Part shown: piece by piece, positions 54,253 to 63,436 of the stretch
How the letters are laid out: each line of letters starts with the position of its first letter
Position numbering within the stretch: the first letter of the stretch is position 1
Assembly (NCBI GenBank): GCA_963704535.1
Contig: OY969916.1
Coordinates: forward strand, 1,054,001-1,118,000
Length of the DNA stretch: 64,000 nucleotides
DNA from: G963704535 sp963704535
GTDB lineage: Bacteria > Chloroflexota > Chloroflexia > Chloroflexales > Roseiflexaceae
Direction of reading: 5' to 3'
Made by a program: the position numbers and the translations under genes
The notes under the pieces: model-generated
Databases searched by the model: none
The model's input: the letters and a program-made list of their open reading frames with translations, nothing else
Told to the model about the DNA's origin: nothing

Positions 54253-54983
54253 GGTTGGACCTCAAGATGGGTGAGCAGCAGCGCGTCGGAGCCGTCGGCT
54301 AGCGGTAGCCGCCGGCCGGTCGCCGGGTCGTACACCCCCACGATCACCCGGTAGCGCCCCGGCGGCGCGTTCGCCGCCACCGTCAGCGGCACATCCTGCC
54401 AGACCCGCTGCCCCGCCCGCCATACCGGCGTCGGCCACCAGTCGCCGCCCACTGCCCCGTCCCACTGCGCGATCTTGCGGTCGGCGTCGTCGAGCACCTG
54501 CGCGAAGACCAGGTAGAGCTGCGGTTGCGCCCGCTCGGCCTGCCAGAGCAGCGAGAGCCACGCCCGCTCCCCCGGCCGCGCCACGCCCGCGCTCAGCTCG
54601 TAGCCGCGCAGCCCAATCCCGTCGCCAATCGTGATCGCCAGCGGCTGAGCGGGCGGATCGAGGGCCACAAAGCCGGCGTTCACATCGAGCGGCGTGACTG
54701 CGCTCACAGCACCCCCGCGCCGCTCGAAACGCAGGAACGGGATCGCCTTGCGTACCTGCTCGCCCTGGTAGACCCACAGCGCCGCGAAGTAGCTGCCGTC
54801 GCGCAGATCGCCCACCTGGATCGGCAGCGGCGCGCCGTCGAGGCTGGCCGCCGGCGCCGCCAGGTCGAGATCGAGCTGCCGAGGTCCCTGCTGCGGCGCC
54901 GGAAAGAGCGCCCACGCATAATGCACCGGCTCAACACGATACCCAGGCAGATCGGCGTAGATCTCGACCGCCAGCCGCAGCAT
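54249..54983 (-). CDS. Secreted-type beta-sandwich protein of the GT-C operon
   Basis: A 244-residue protein with beta-strand-rich sequence: FPAPQQGPRQLDLDLAAPAA, AITIGDGIGLRGYELSAG, WLSLLWQAERAQPQLYLVFA and DVPLTVAANAPPGRYRVIVG, a pattern seen in the extracytoplasmic domains attached to PMT-like transferases. There is no enzyme motif. It is tightly packed: 4 nt after the gene upstream and overlapping the GT-C gene downstream. Probably folds outside the membrane beside the transferases; function unknown. Confidence 0.65.
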   Translation of the reverse strand: MLRLAVEIYADLPGYRVEPVHYAWALFPAPQQGPRQLDLDLAAPAASLDGAPLPIQVGDLRDGSYFAALWVYQGEQVRKAIPFLRFERRGGAVSAVTPLDVNAGFVALDPPAQPLAITIGDGIGLRGYELSAGVARPGERAWLSLLWQAERAQPQLYLVFAQVLDDADRKIAQWDGAVGGDWWPTPVWRAGQRVWQDVPLTVAANAPPGRYRVIVGVYDPATGRRLPLADGSDALLLTHLEVQP

Positions 54984-54987
54984 CTCG

Positions 54988-57339
54988 TCACCTGAAATTC
55001 TGGATTTCTACATGCGTGGTGACATCGGCTGTTTGCGCTGCGCTGGTCATGCCAAACATGATTATGTCATCCTGCATTTCAAGGCGCGGGCCGCTCCGTG
55101 CGCTGTCGGGCGCGTCGAGGCTGGCCCAGCGCAATGTGAGCGGTGCCAGCCGGCCGCGCAGGGTCACGCGCAGCGGCGCCGAGACGATGCCGGTGGCATA
55201 GATCGTGGCGCCGGCCGGCAGCTCCACCAGCCGCCGCTCGTCCCCAAGCTCGATCTCAACCGTCTGGGCGATGAAGCTGCCGAGTGCCAGCCGCAGCTCA
55301 CGGGGGGCCGGTGGCGCGCCCAGCAGTGGGGCCTGACTGAGTAGCTGATCGCCAGCGTAGAGCGTAAGCGGCCGGTCGGGCTGGGCTTGGAGGTAGCTGC
55401 CGACGCCGAGCTGGGCACGCTGGTAGGTCGTGGCGTCACGCCGGCACAGGGGCGCCTCGCCGTAGCTTGTGGAGCGACCGTTCAGCCAGGCCAAGCGCCG
55501 GTCGGGGGCGGCGTACAACCCCACATCCTCGTTCTGCCAGATCAGCGCGGCCCGGTCGAGGCCGTACTCGCGCGGGTCTTCGCCGCGCCGCAGCAGGCTG
55601 TAGGCCGGCGCGACTCCCGGCTGCGGGTTGTCGAGCAGGCCGAAGCCGCTCTGCGCGACGCCAATCAGCTCGCGGTCCTGGAGGGCATACGCCCACGCGC
55701 CAAGCGCCGGCCCGCAGAGCGAGGTGGCCGCCGCCGGCGAGATGTAGAACGGCCCAGGCCGCTTCAGCTCCGCAGCCACCGCCCGCAGCCCGGCGGCCTC
55801 CAGCTCGAAGACCGCCGGCCGCTCGGCGTAGACGCCGTAGGTCCGGTAGCCGGCCAGGGTGGTGCTAGCGGCCAGCAGGAGCGCGGCGGGAATTGAGAAT
55901 TGAGAATTGAGAATTGAGAATTTGGCATTCTGCATTTTCAATTTTACATTCTCAATTCCGAGCTGGGGGGCGAGGCCAGCGCCGACGAGCCCAAGCAAGA
56001 GCGTGTTGACGTAGCTGGCGCCACGCAGGAGGCCGTAGGGATAGCGAACGACGAAGCGCAGGCCGAGCAGGTAGAGCAGGCAGCAGAGTGCGAGGCCCAG
56101 CACCAGGCCAGGGCGGGTCGTGCCGCGCCCGATGCCCCGCGCCAGCAGCGCCAGCGCCGCCGCCAGCCCGGCCCACCAGAGCAGCACTTCGAGCAGGCCG
56201 CGCGGCGGCAGCCCATTGTGCGAGAAGGGCGCGCTGCCGGCGATCACGGCCGGCGAGACGAACTCGGCCCCGCCCAGCGACGCGACCTGCGACGCGAACA
56301 CGCCCAGGAACGCATCCGGCGCACGGAGGTGGGCGAGCAGACCCAGCAGGGCGCCGCCGGCCAGCACCAGCGCCCCACGCCCGACCACCTTGACCCAGCC
56401 GCCCCGCCGTCGCTCCAGGAGCAGCGCCAGCCCAAGGCCCAGCGCCGCCGCGCCGTAGGCCAGCAGCATGGGCCAGTAGGTGCAACTCAGCCCACCCAGC
56501 AGCAGCGCCGCCGCCCCGACCGAGCGCGGTGTCCCCTGCTCCAGCGCCAGCAGGGTACACAGCAGCGCCAGCGGCAGCAGCGCCAGCCCGGCGGTGCTCA
56601 TGCCGAAGCTGTTGTAGGTGGTCCACAACAGCAGGCTGTTGGCAGCGGCCAGCGCGCAGCCACACAGCGCGCCAGCCACCCGCACGCCCAAACCCTCCCG
56701 CAGCAGCGCGTAGAGCGCGGGAAGGGTCAGCGCGCGCAGCAGCGCCAGCATCGGCACCCAGCTCTCCCAGGCGCGCCAGCCGCCCAACAGGTCGGCCAGC
56801 CCTTGCGCGTACGTGGCCCCCATCGCCCGCGCGACGGTTGGGTTGGACATGACCTGGTTGCGGAGCGGGCTAGCCGGCGCCAGGGCTAGCGTGGGGTAGC
56901 TATAATCCTTCAGGTAGTCGGCCAGCGGGAGGTAGAACTCGACGTCCCAGTTGTCGCCTATCGGGGTGAGGGCGCCGTAGTTGAGGACGGGAGCGAGGTT
57001 GATCAGCCAGGCTATGAGCATCAACAGCAGCAGCGGGACCAACTCACGCGCCGGCAGCCGCCCCGGCCAGCGTGAGCCGCGCGGCCGCAGCCATGCCAAC
57101 ACCAGCGACCCCAGCGCCAGCAGCAACGCCAGTGGCAGAATCTGGCGCAGCGTCAGGCCGGCGTTGGTCGCATAGAAGCCGAGCAGGGCCAGCAGCGCCA
57201 GCCCGACCAGCGGCGCCAGCGTCAGCGTGTGTGGCCGCAGCCGCGCGGGCAGCAGCAACTGCGCCGGCCCCAGCCCGCAGAAACTCAGCAGCAGCACCTG
57301 CGCCAGGCTGATGATCGATGCGTCGAACAAGGTCCGCAA
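54988..57339 (-). CDS. Large GT-C-like multi-pass membrane protein
   Basis: A 783-residue protein with at least twelve predicted helices (e.g. LAPLVGLALLALLGFYAT, VLLWWAGLAAALALLARG) and an extracytoplasmic C-terminal domain. The first-loop acidic motif IGDNWDVEFYLPLADYLKDY fits polyprenol-phosphate-dependent transferases. Residues near 464-485 (ENVKLKMQNAKFSILNSQFS) are encoded by a GAATTGA-type heptamer array (55884-55955). It is first gene of a three-gene operon with the beta-sandwich protein and the other GT-C protein. The likely role is cell-surface glycan synthesis. Confidence 0.75.
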   Translation of the reverse strand: MRTLFDASIISLAQVLLLSFCGLGPAQLLLPARLRPHTLTLAPLVGLALLALLGFYATNAGLTLRQILPLALLLALGSLVLAWLRPRGSRWPGRLPARELVPLLLLMLIAWLINLAPVLNYGALTPIGDNWDVEFYLPLADYLKDYSYPTLALAPASPLRNQVMSNPTVARAMGATYAQGLADLLGGWRAWESWVPMLALLRALTLPALYALLREGLGVRVAGALCGCALAAANSLLLWTTYNSFGMSTAGLALLPLALLCTLLALEQGTPRSVGAAALLLGGLSCTYWPMLLAYGAAALGLGLALLLERRRGGWVKVVGRGALVLAGGALLGLLAHLRAPDAFLGVFASQVASLGGAEFVSPAVIAGSAPFSHNGLPPRGLLEVLLWWAGLAAALALLARGIGRGTTRPGLVLGLALCCLLYLLGLRFVVRYPYGLLRGASYVNTLLLGLVGAGLAPQLGIENVKLKMQNAKFSILNSQFSIPAALLLAASTTLAGYRTYGVYAERPAVFELEAAGLRAVAAELKRPGPFYISPAAATSLCGPALGAWAYALQDRELIGVAQSGFGLLDNPQPGVAPAYSLLRRGEDPREYGLDRAALIWQNEDVGLYAAPDRRLAWLNGRSTSYGEAPLCRRDATTYQRAQLGVGSYLQAQPDRPLTLYAGDQLLSQAPLLGAPPAPRELRLALGSFIAQTVEIELGDERRLVELPAGATIYATGIVSAPLRVTLRGRLAPLTLRWASLDAPDSARSGPRLEMQDDIIMFGMTSAAQTADVTTHVEIQNFR
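55884..55955. repeat. GAATTGA heptamer array with inverted TTTTACATTCTCAATTC, inside a CDS
   Basis: GAATTGAGAATTGAGAATTG, then TTTTCAATTTTACATTCTCA as the opposed arm. Translated in frame as LNSQFS and neighbours within the membrane protein. Confidence 0.85.
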
Positions 57340-57360
57340 GATCTACCTCAAAGAGATGAG

Positions 57361-57455
57361 TGGTACCTTTTCTTCCTTTTATCGACGATTTTTGCCCGGT
57401 CGGGCAAAAATCGTCGATAAAAAATGGGTGAAGTACCTTGCTGCCGCAGGCAACA
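57361..57455. repeat. GCCCGG-core palindrome repeat, copy 2
   Basis: A 21-bp stem (57377-57397 against 57402-57422) with a 4-nt loop, followed by AAGTACCTTGCTGCCGCAGG. Compared with 8573-8664, two inner base pairs differ on both sides and remain paired, so the structure appears selected. Confidence 0.85.
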
Positions 57456-57571
57456 GCGGCGTTGCAGGCGCCACCGTGTAACTTCAATAGGCTATGGAGC
57501 GGGCGCCATTATAGCACGACGCTAGAGCAATCAAGCGACGGGCGCACGGCGAACTAATCGCCGGCAATCTA

Positions 57572-57580
57572 TGCTATCAT
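57572..57580 (+). promoter_or_regulatory. Extended -10 promoter candidate for the SEC-C gene
   Basis: TGCTATCAT (TG-N-TATCAT) about 40 nt before the start codon; the -35 is not clear. Confidence 0.35.
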
Positions 57581-57621
57581 TCCCCGGTCAGTATAGTTCA
57601 GCGATGCGATGGAGGCGTGCA

Positions 57622-58461
57622 ATGCCCAAGATCGGACGTAATGATCCATGCCACTGCGGGAGCGGAAAGAAATATAAGCAGTGCCACCTGCCGATCGAGG
57701 AGGCCGCGCAGGCGGCACTGCGCCGGCAGCGCCAGGCGGTGGACACGCTGATGCCGAAGCTGATCGACGCGGCGCGCGGGCTGCCGGAGGCCATTCCTCC
57801 GGCGCTTGGGCGCTTCTGGGACGGGAAGTACACCGCAGAGCAACTCGGCGAGCTGGACGATCTGGAGGATCGCGGTGCCGAGCGTTTCCTGACCTGGTTC
57901 GCCTTTGACTACCGGCTTGACGATCGGGCCACGCTGGTGGAGCGGCTGGCAAATGGCGAGGGCACGCTTGAGCTAACCGACGAGGAGACCCAACTGCTGC
58001 CGACCTGGGCCACCACGCAGTTGCGACCGTATGTCGCCGAGAGCGTGCTGAAAGGCCAGGGGATGCAGGTGCGCGATCTGCTAGATGAGACCGTCTATGA
58101 GGTTGAGGACCACGCCGCCTCGCGGCGCGTCGAGCCGGGCGAGGTGCTGGTCGCTCATCTGGTGCCCGCCGCCGGGCGTTTCTACGTCGGCGGGGCCGCG
58201 GCCCACCTGACCGCCGACACCCGCGAGAAGCTGCGCGAGTTCGCCGATCTGCACCTGGAGGCTTTCGCCCGCGAGCACCCCGGCGCCACTTGGGCCGATT
58301 TGCTGCGGGCGCGCTCCGAGGTGCTCAACCAGTTCGTCATGGCGCTGCCGGTCGAGAAGCCCGATCCGACTATCCTTGAGAACATCATCTCCCAGACTCG
58401 CATCTCGCTCAAGCTGGCCGGCGAGTCGCTCGGCATCGGCCGCCCCGACAACGGTGAGTAG
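57622..58461 (+). CDS. SEC-C motif protein
   Basis: A 279-residue protein whose N-terminus carries the SEC-C zinc motif CHCGSGKKYKQCHLP, as at SecA C-termini and in small metal-binding proteins. The rest is alpha-helical and acidic with EVLVAHLVPAAGRFYVGG in the C-terminal half. The motif binds zinc and may target translocon or nucleic acid; no operon partner hints at function. The start (57622) is chosen for GGAGG upstream and the conserved MPKIGRNDPCHCG opening. Confidence 0.85.
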   Translation: MPKIGRNDPCHCGSGKKYKQCHLPIEEAAQAALRRQRQAVDTLMPKLIDAARGLPEAIPPALGRFWDGKYTAEQLGELDDLEDRGAERFLTWFAFDYRLDDRATLVERLANGEGTLELTDEETQLLPTWATTQLRPYVAESVLKGQGMQVRDLLDETVYEVEDHAASRRVEPGEVLVAHLVPAAGRFYVGGAAAHLTADTREKLREFADLHLEAFAREHPGATWADLLRARSEVLNQFVMALPVEKPDPTILENIISQTRISLKLAGESLGIGRPDNGE

Positions 58462-58544
58462 AGATTAGAGATTGGAGATTGGAGGTGGTGGGAACGGGGT
58501 TCTTGAGGGGCAGCCCCTCAAACTCCCCCTTTTCAGACAGCCTC
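58462..58544 (+). repeat. GGAGATT heptamers plus GAGGGG-palindrome repeat, copy 8
   Basis: AGAGATTAGAGATTGGAGATTG (58463-58484), then GGTGGTGGGAACGGGGTTCT, TTGAGGGGCAGCCCCTCAAA and CTCCCCCTTTTCAGACAGCC. Ends at the M29-like stop codon. Confidence 0.8.
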
Positions 58545-59643
58545 TCAGACCCCGATCTCCAGCTCCTTGGCGTAGCGGCCGTTGATCGCCAGCAGCGTCT
58601 CGTTGCCGCGCGCATCCACCAGCCTCAAGCGGGCGATGTGGATCGGGCAGTCGCGAGCGTAGATGAAATCCTGGTGCCAGATATGGCGCGGGTCCTCGAA
58701 CGCCTCCGGGCCGGTGACGCCACCGATGTGCTCGCTGCGACCAAGCGCGATATGTGGCCCGGCCTTCTCGTCTTCCAGGATGTTGCCCCACACCCGCGCC
58801 CTGGGATTGCAGCCCAACCCCAGCTCGGCCACGTTGCGGCGCGCACCATCGATCGACAGAAACGTGTGCAGGTCGTCGGCGGCCTCGCCGCGGCCCAGCA
58901 CATCGACGACGCGGTTGTGATCGATCTCGAGCCGGACGATATCGCCGCGCCAGGCGACCGGCAGCACGCCGCGGGTGGCGCTGGGCGCGCCCGGCTGCTC
59001 GCCCTCGTAGACGGCGGTGAACGCCTCGCCGCTGGGCAGGTTCACCAGGCGCGGCGGGGTCTTGTCGGCGCGTAGCTGCCCGTCGTCCACGAGTGCCGCG
59101 CGGAAGCGCAGGTCGAGCGTGAGCGCGTCGCCGTTCGGAGAAGCCGATCCGGGCGTAGTCGGCGGCGTCGAGCTGCTCGCGCAGCCGGGCGCACGACCGC
59201 GCGACCTGGGCATAGTCGGCGGCCAGAGCGGTGGCCTCCATCTCCGGCGCGACCAGCGGCATCGAGGCGACGCGCAGGCGCGGGAAGCGCTGGGTCCAGC
59301 CGATCAGCGGGGCCGAGGCCGAGAACTGCGTCAGAGCCAGCAGCAGCGTGGCCTGGGCGGCCAGCTCATCGAGCCGCACCGGTCGATCGTCCTGCCGGCC
59401 CTCGTCGGGGAGCTGGGCGTTGTGCGCGCCGGTGGCGGGAAAGGTCACGAGCGGCACGACCGCGAAATCGCGCCGGTCGCCAAGCCCACACAGCGCGGCA
59501 TGCCAGCGCTCGGCCATCGCGCGCCGCTGCTCCCAGGCCGGCGTATCCGGGAGCGTGCCATGGGGCAGGTCGGCCATCACGAGCGCTGTTTCGCCCGGCT
59601 GCGGATCGAAGATATCGGTGAAGAGCTTCTGGAGATCGATCAT
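58545..59643 (-). CDS. M29-like (thermophilic) metallo-aminopeptidase (one frame break)
   Basis: About 366 residues once one base near 59137 is removed. The M29/thermophilic-metallopeptidase features are FSPNGDALTLDL (N-terminal side of the active site), VNLPSGEAFTAVYEGE, IDHNRVVDVLG, GLGCNPRARVWGN, EDEKAGPHIALGRSEHIGG and HWHxDFIYA-like HIWHQDFIYARDC. Such enzymes are cobalt/zinc aminopeptidases; related sequences are misannotated dioxygenases. The role is likely peptide turnover. It is convergent with the SEC-C gene. Confidence 0.8.
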
Positions 59644-59855
59644 GGGGGAACCTCATAACGGGCCGAACAAAACCGCTGCGGCGTGTTTTCCGGCACGCCG
59701 ACCGGACGCTGCGAACGATCACAGACACCAGGGCCTCACTGCCCTGGTGTCAAGGTATTGTGCCTCCGCGAGTGGCGCTAGTATAGCGCCGATCGGGAGG
59801 AGCGTCAATGGGGCTATCAGCGCTTTGCGTTCAAATACATGGTAAGATACCGGCC

Positions 59856-61825
59856 ATGGCCTACCCGGACATCAGGCGTGAGCTGCTCGGCAAACTCGGC
59901 CGGCCCGACATCCTGATTGGAGCCTACGACACCACGCCGCGCCGGGGTCTCCCGCTTGTACTCCTGTGGCTCGCAGCATTGCCGCTGCTGTGGGTGGGCC
60001 TGGTCGCGGCGCCGAGCCTGCGGGTCGATGTGGGCGTGTGGGGCGACCACACCTTCCTCGACGGGGTCAATGGGATCGAGTACAGCTCCACCGAGGACTA
60101 CCGCTGGACCACCGGCCGCACGCGGGTGGCACTGCCGAACCTGAGCGACCGCTACCAGGTGCTGCGCATGCGCGCCCACGGCTGGCGCCCGAACGGGCAA
60201 CCGGCGCCGCAGGTGCGGCTCGACCTCGCCGGCCAGCCGTGGGCCGCGATCCAGACCACACCGGAGATCCGGCACTACAGCCTCCTGCTGCCCCGCTGGC
60301 CCGCCGGCCCGCTGCTCGACCTCGGCTTCACCAGCCCGGTCTACACCGCACCCGACAGCCCGCGCGAGATCGGCTTCGCGCTCGACTGGGTCGAACTGCG
60401 CGCGATCGACCCCTCCGGCGTGCCGTCGCCATGGCACCTGGGCGGCCAGGCGCTGCTACTGGCCCTGGCGCTGCTGCTGCTCTGGGCGCTTGCGCTACCT
60501 CCGGCGTGGACGGCGGCGCCGGCGGCGCTGCTGGTCAGCCTCATGGGCTGGGCTAACCTGCGCCAGCCGCTGTGGATCAGCCAGGCGATCGTCCACTGGC
60601 TGCTGCTGGCAACCGCGCTGCTGCTGGCGACCTGGCTGCTCGCGCCGCGGCTGCGGCGGGCGCTGGAGCCCTGGATGGCGCCGGGCGAGGCCCGCGCGGC
60701 CTGGGCGCTGTTCGTCGCGGCGCTGGCGCTGCGGCTGGCGGGCGCGGCCCACCCGCTCTTCGATATGCACGACCTCCCCTTCCACACCCGCTGGCTCGAC
60801 GACGTGACCGGCGGCCAGCTTTATCTTTACTCGACCCCCTCGGAGTTCCAGAACCAGCAGACCTTCTACCCGCCGGCCGCCTACTTGCTGCTGCTGCCGC
60901 TGCGGCTGCTGCTCTCATCGCGCTTGGTGGCGCAGGTCGGGGTCGCGCTGCCCGACGCACTCGGCTGCCTGCTGCTACTGCCGCTGGCCCGCGAGCTACG
61001 GCTGCCGCCGCTGGCTGGGCTGCTGGCGCTGGCGCTGGCGCTGGCGCTGCCGATCACCATGACCATGCTCTGGTGGGGCTTCGCGACCAACGCCCTGGCC
61101 CAGCCGCTATGGCTGCTGCTGCTGTGGGCGCTGCTGCGGGCGGCCGCCACCCCAGCCGCCCCGCCATCACCGTCTTCGCCGCGCTCTGCGGCATCGGCCT
61201 GCTGACGCACGTCGGCGCGCTGCTGCTGATGCTGGCGGCGCTGGGCATGATCCTGGGGCTGGGCTGGCGCCACATAGCGCCCGCCGCACGTGGCAGGCTA
61301 CTTGGCGGCCTACTCGCGGCGCTGCTCTTCACGGTACTATTCTACTTCTCGGCCGCCATTGCGCCGGCGCTCGACCGGCGCTCGGGCGACGGCTCGCTCC
61401 AGCCGGGCGCGCTGCTGGCCCAGAGCTGGGCCGACCTGGGCAACAAGCTCGGTCGGGTAGCCGTCGGCATGGAGCGCGGCTTTCTGCCGCTGCCGCTGGC
61501 CCTGGCGCCGCTGGGCCTGGTGCGGCTGCTGGCGCTGCGCGGGCGCCGGCCGCTCAGCCGGGTGGTGGTGCTGGCATGGCTGGCCGCCGGCCTGCTCTTT
61601 TTCGGCGTCTGGCTTGGGGCGGGGCTGCTGGTCCGTTTCCTATACTTCGCCGCGCCGCTGCTCTGCCTGGCGCTGGGCGGCCTACTCGCGCCGCTGTGGC
61701 GCCGGCCGGGCGGGCGCGCGCTGGCGCTGGCGCTAGTGCTGCTGGTCGCCTGGTCGGGCGCGGCGCTGTGGGCGGCGGGGGTGCTGATGCGAGTCAAGCC
61801 CTCGGCGCTGCCACTGACGCACTAG
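59856..61825 (+). CDS. GT-C-type membrane glycosyltransferase-like protein (one frame break)
   Basis: About 656 residues after restoring one base near 61160 (just before AITVFAALCGIGLLTHVG). A short cytoplasmic start (MAYPDIRRELLGKLG) precedes a hydrophobic segment, a periplasmic beta-rich domain (VDVGVWGDHTFLDGVNGIEY), and a run of ten or more helices with the GT-C loop HDLPFHTRWLDDVTGGQLYL. The family members use lipid-linked sugar donors. It lies opposite the M29-like gene and shares no operon with the other GT-C genes. ATG 59856 is preferred over 59808. Confidence 0.72.
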
Positions 61826-61887
61826 ACAGGTCAGTTGTCAGTTGCGCCGCAATCGCCACCTGACGATGGACACTGAAGTCGATTGTA

Positions 61888-61896
61888 TGTTATATT
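61888..61896 (+). promoter_or_regulatory. Extended -10 promoter of the phospholipase D-like gene
   Basis: TGTTATATT (TG-N-TATATT) about 60 nt before the start codon. Confidence 0.4.
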
Positions 61897-61954
61897 CGCT
61901 CTACATCTCTGTACTCCCAAGAGGCGGTAGCGCTGAATAAGGAACGCATCAACG

Positions 61955-63334
61955 ATGCCGCTTACTTCATCGCCATTCGTTAACACTGGTGCCTACCCAA
62001 CCCGCAGCGGTAATCAAGTCTGGCCTTGGATCGACGGGGAGCCTGCCTTCCGTCGAATCTGCGAGGCAATCGAGGCTGCACAGCAAAGCATTTGGGCGAC
62101 GGTTACGTTCATGTGGCCATCGTTCCAGATGCCGGACGGTCGCGGCACCGCATTGGACGTGCTCGAACGCGTCGCCCGACGCGGTATCGATGTACGTGTC
62201 ATCTTCTGGCGGCCCGATGACGAGACGGCAAGCCTCAGACAAAATGCCTTTTGGGGCTCGCCAGACCATTTCGACGCGCTTTCGCAACGCTATCCTCAGG
62301 TCAAAATCCGTTGGGATAGGGCACATCCCGGATACTGTCAGCATCAGAAAATGTGGCTCATCGATGCCAATCGAGATACGGCGACATCCTTTGTCGGCGG
62401 CATCAATCTCAATCCACACTCGCTGGTCATGCCCGGTCACAGCGGCGAAGGACACAACCATGATGTATATGTCGAGCTTGCAGGTCCTGCCGTTGCCGAC
62501 ATGCACCACAACTTTGTCCAGCGCTGGAACGAAGCAAGTGAGCGAACATCTGGCGATGGGCAGTGGGGCAATCGAAGCGATGAGGATCTGGCGTTCCCGG
62601 ATTATACACCGCCCGAGCGTGGCGCCGCGTATGTACAGATTCAGCGCACCACCCATCCGGGGCGCTACATCAACGGTCACCCGCCAACGGGTGGGTCTAC
62701 GTTTGATGTCGCGCGGGGCGAGAAGACCAATCTCGACCAGTATTGCGCGGCTATCAGATGGGCCCGCCGCACCATCTACATGGAAAACCAGTATATAGAG
62801 GTTCCTGAAATCGTGGCTGCCCTCGATAACGCTCTCACGCGTGGGGTAGAGGTCATGCTCTTGTTACCGGCTGTGCCGGCTATCTCTTCGTCGGCCCCGG
62901 TGACACAAGAAAGGATTGCCTTCCTTAAATCCCGGGCACGCCTCGCCTCCTATGATAAGTTCACCCTTTGCGGGATTGCCGGCCTTGGCGTCGATGGCCG
63001 CCGGAAACCAGTCTATGTGCATTCCAAGCTGATGATCATCGACGATGAATGGGCAACCGTCGGCTCGTGCAACCTGCATCACTACTCATTGTTCGGAAAC
63101 GGCGAACTTAATGCGGCCTTTTGGGACCCAGAGACCGTCTGGGCAATCCGTGTCGAGCTGTTCCAGGAGCACCTTGCCACAGACACCTCAGAGATGGACG
63201 ATACAGGTGCGCTTCGCTTATTTCGCCAGATCGCGCACGAAAACCGGCAGCGACATGAACACAGCGATCCAAACTGGCAGGGCCTTGCCTTTAGCCTGCA
63301 TGCAGCAACCTACGGCCAAGAACCTCAGTTCTGA
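61955..63334 (+). CDS. Phospholipase D-superfamily protein (cardiolipin-synthase/PLD-like)
   Basis: A 459-residue protein with two HKD motifs: HQKMWLIDANRD near residue 129 and HSKLMIIDDEWATVGSCN near 352. Neighbouring motifs ARRGIDVRVIFWRPDD and MENQYIEVPEIV match bacterial PLD/cardiolipin-synthase-like enzymes that transfer or hydrolyse phosphatidyl groups. It has no membrane segment. Codon use is more AT-rich than the rest of the window (AAT, ACA, TTC mixtures; many Met/Asn), and an attC-like site follows 102 nt later; this gene looks imported. Confidence 0.88.
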   Translation: MPLTSSPFVNTGAYPTRSGNQVWPWIDGEPAFRRICEAIEAAQQSIWATVTFMWPSFQMPDGRGTALDVLERVARRGIDVRVIFWRPDDETASLRQNAFWGSPDHFDALSQRYPQVKIRWDRAHPGYCQHQKMWLIDANRDTATSFVGGINLNPHSLVMPGHSGEGHNHDVYVELAGPAVADMHHNFVQRWNEASERTSGDGQWGNRSDEDLAFPDYTPPERGAAYVQIQRTTHPGRYINGHPPTGGSTFDVARGEKTNLDQYCAAIRWARRTIYMENQYIEVPEIVAALDNALTRGVEVMLLLPAVPAISSSAPVTQERIAFLKSRARLASYDKFTLCGIAGLGVDGRRKPVYVHSKLMIIDDEWATVGSCNLHHYSLFGNGELNAAFWDPETVWAIRVELFQEHLATDTSEMDDTGALRLFRQIAHENRQRHEHSDPNWQGLAFSLHAATYGQEPQF

Positions 63335-63436
63335 GACGCAACTGCGTCCGAAGCTTGAGAGGGGAACGGCCAAATGCGCCGTACGGGCGCGAGGCCGGGT
63401 CGCAACGATGGATTTGGCTGGCTTGAGCCTGCCGCC

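Noticed and set aside
61826..61954. A second attC upstream of the phospholipase D gene
   Set aside because: No GTTRRRY or paired inner arms are visible there, so a complete cassette cannot be claimed.
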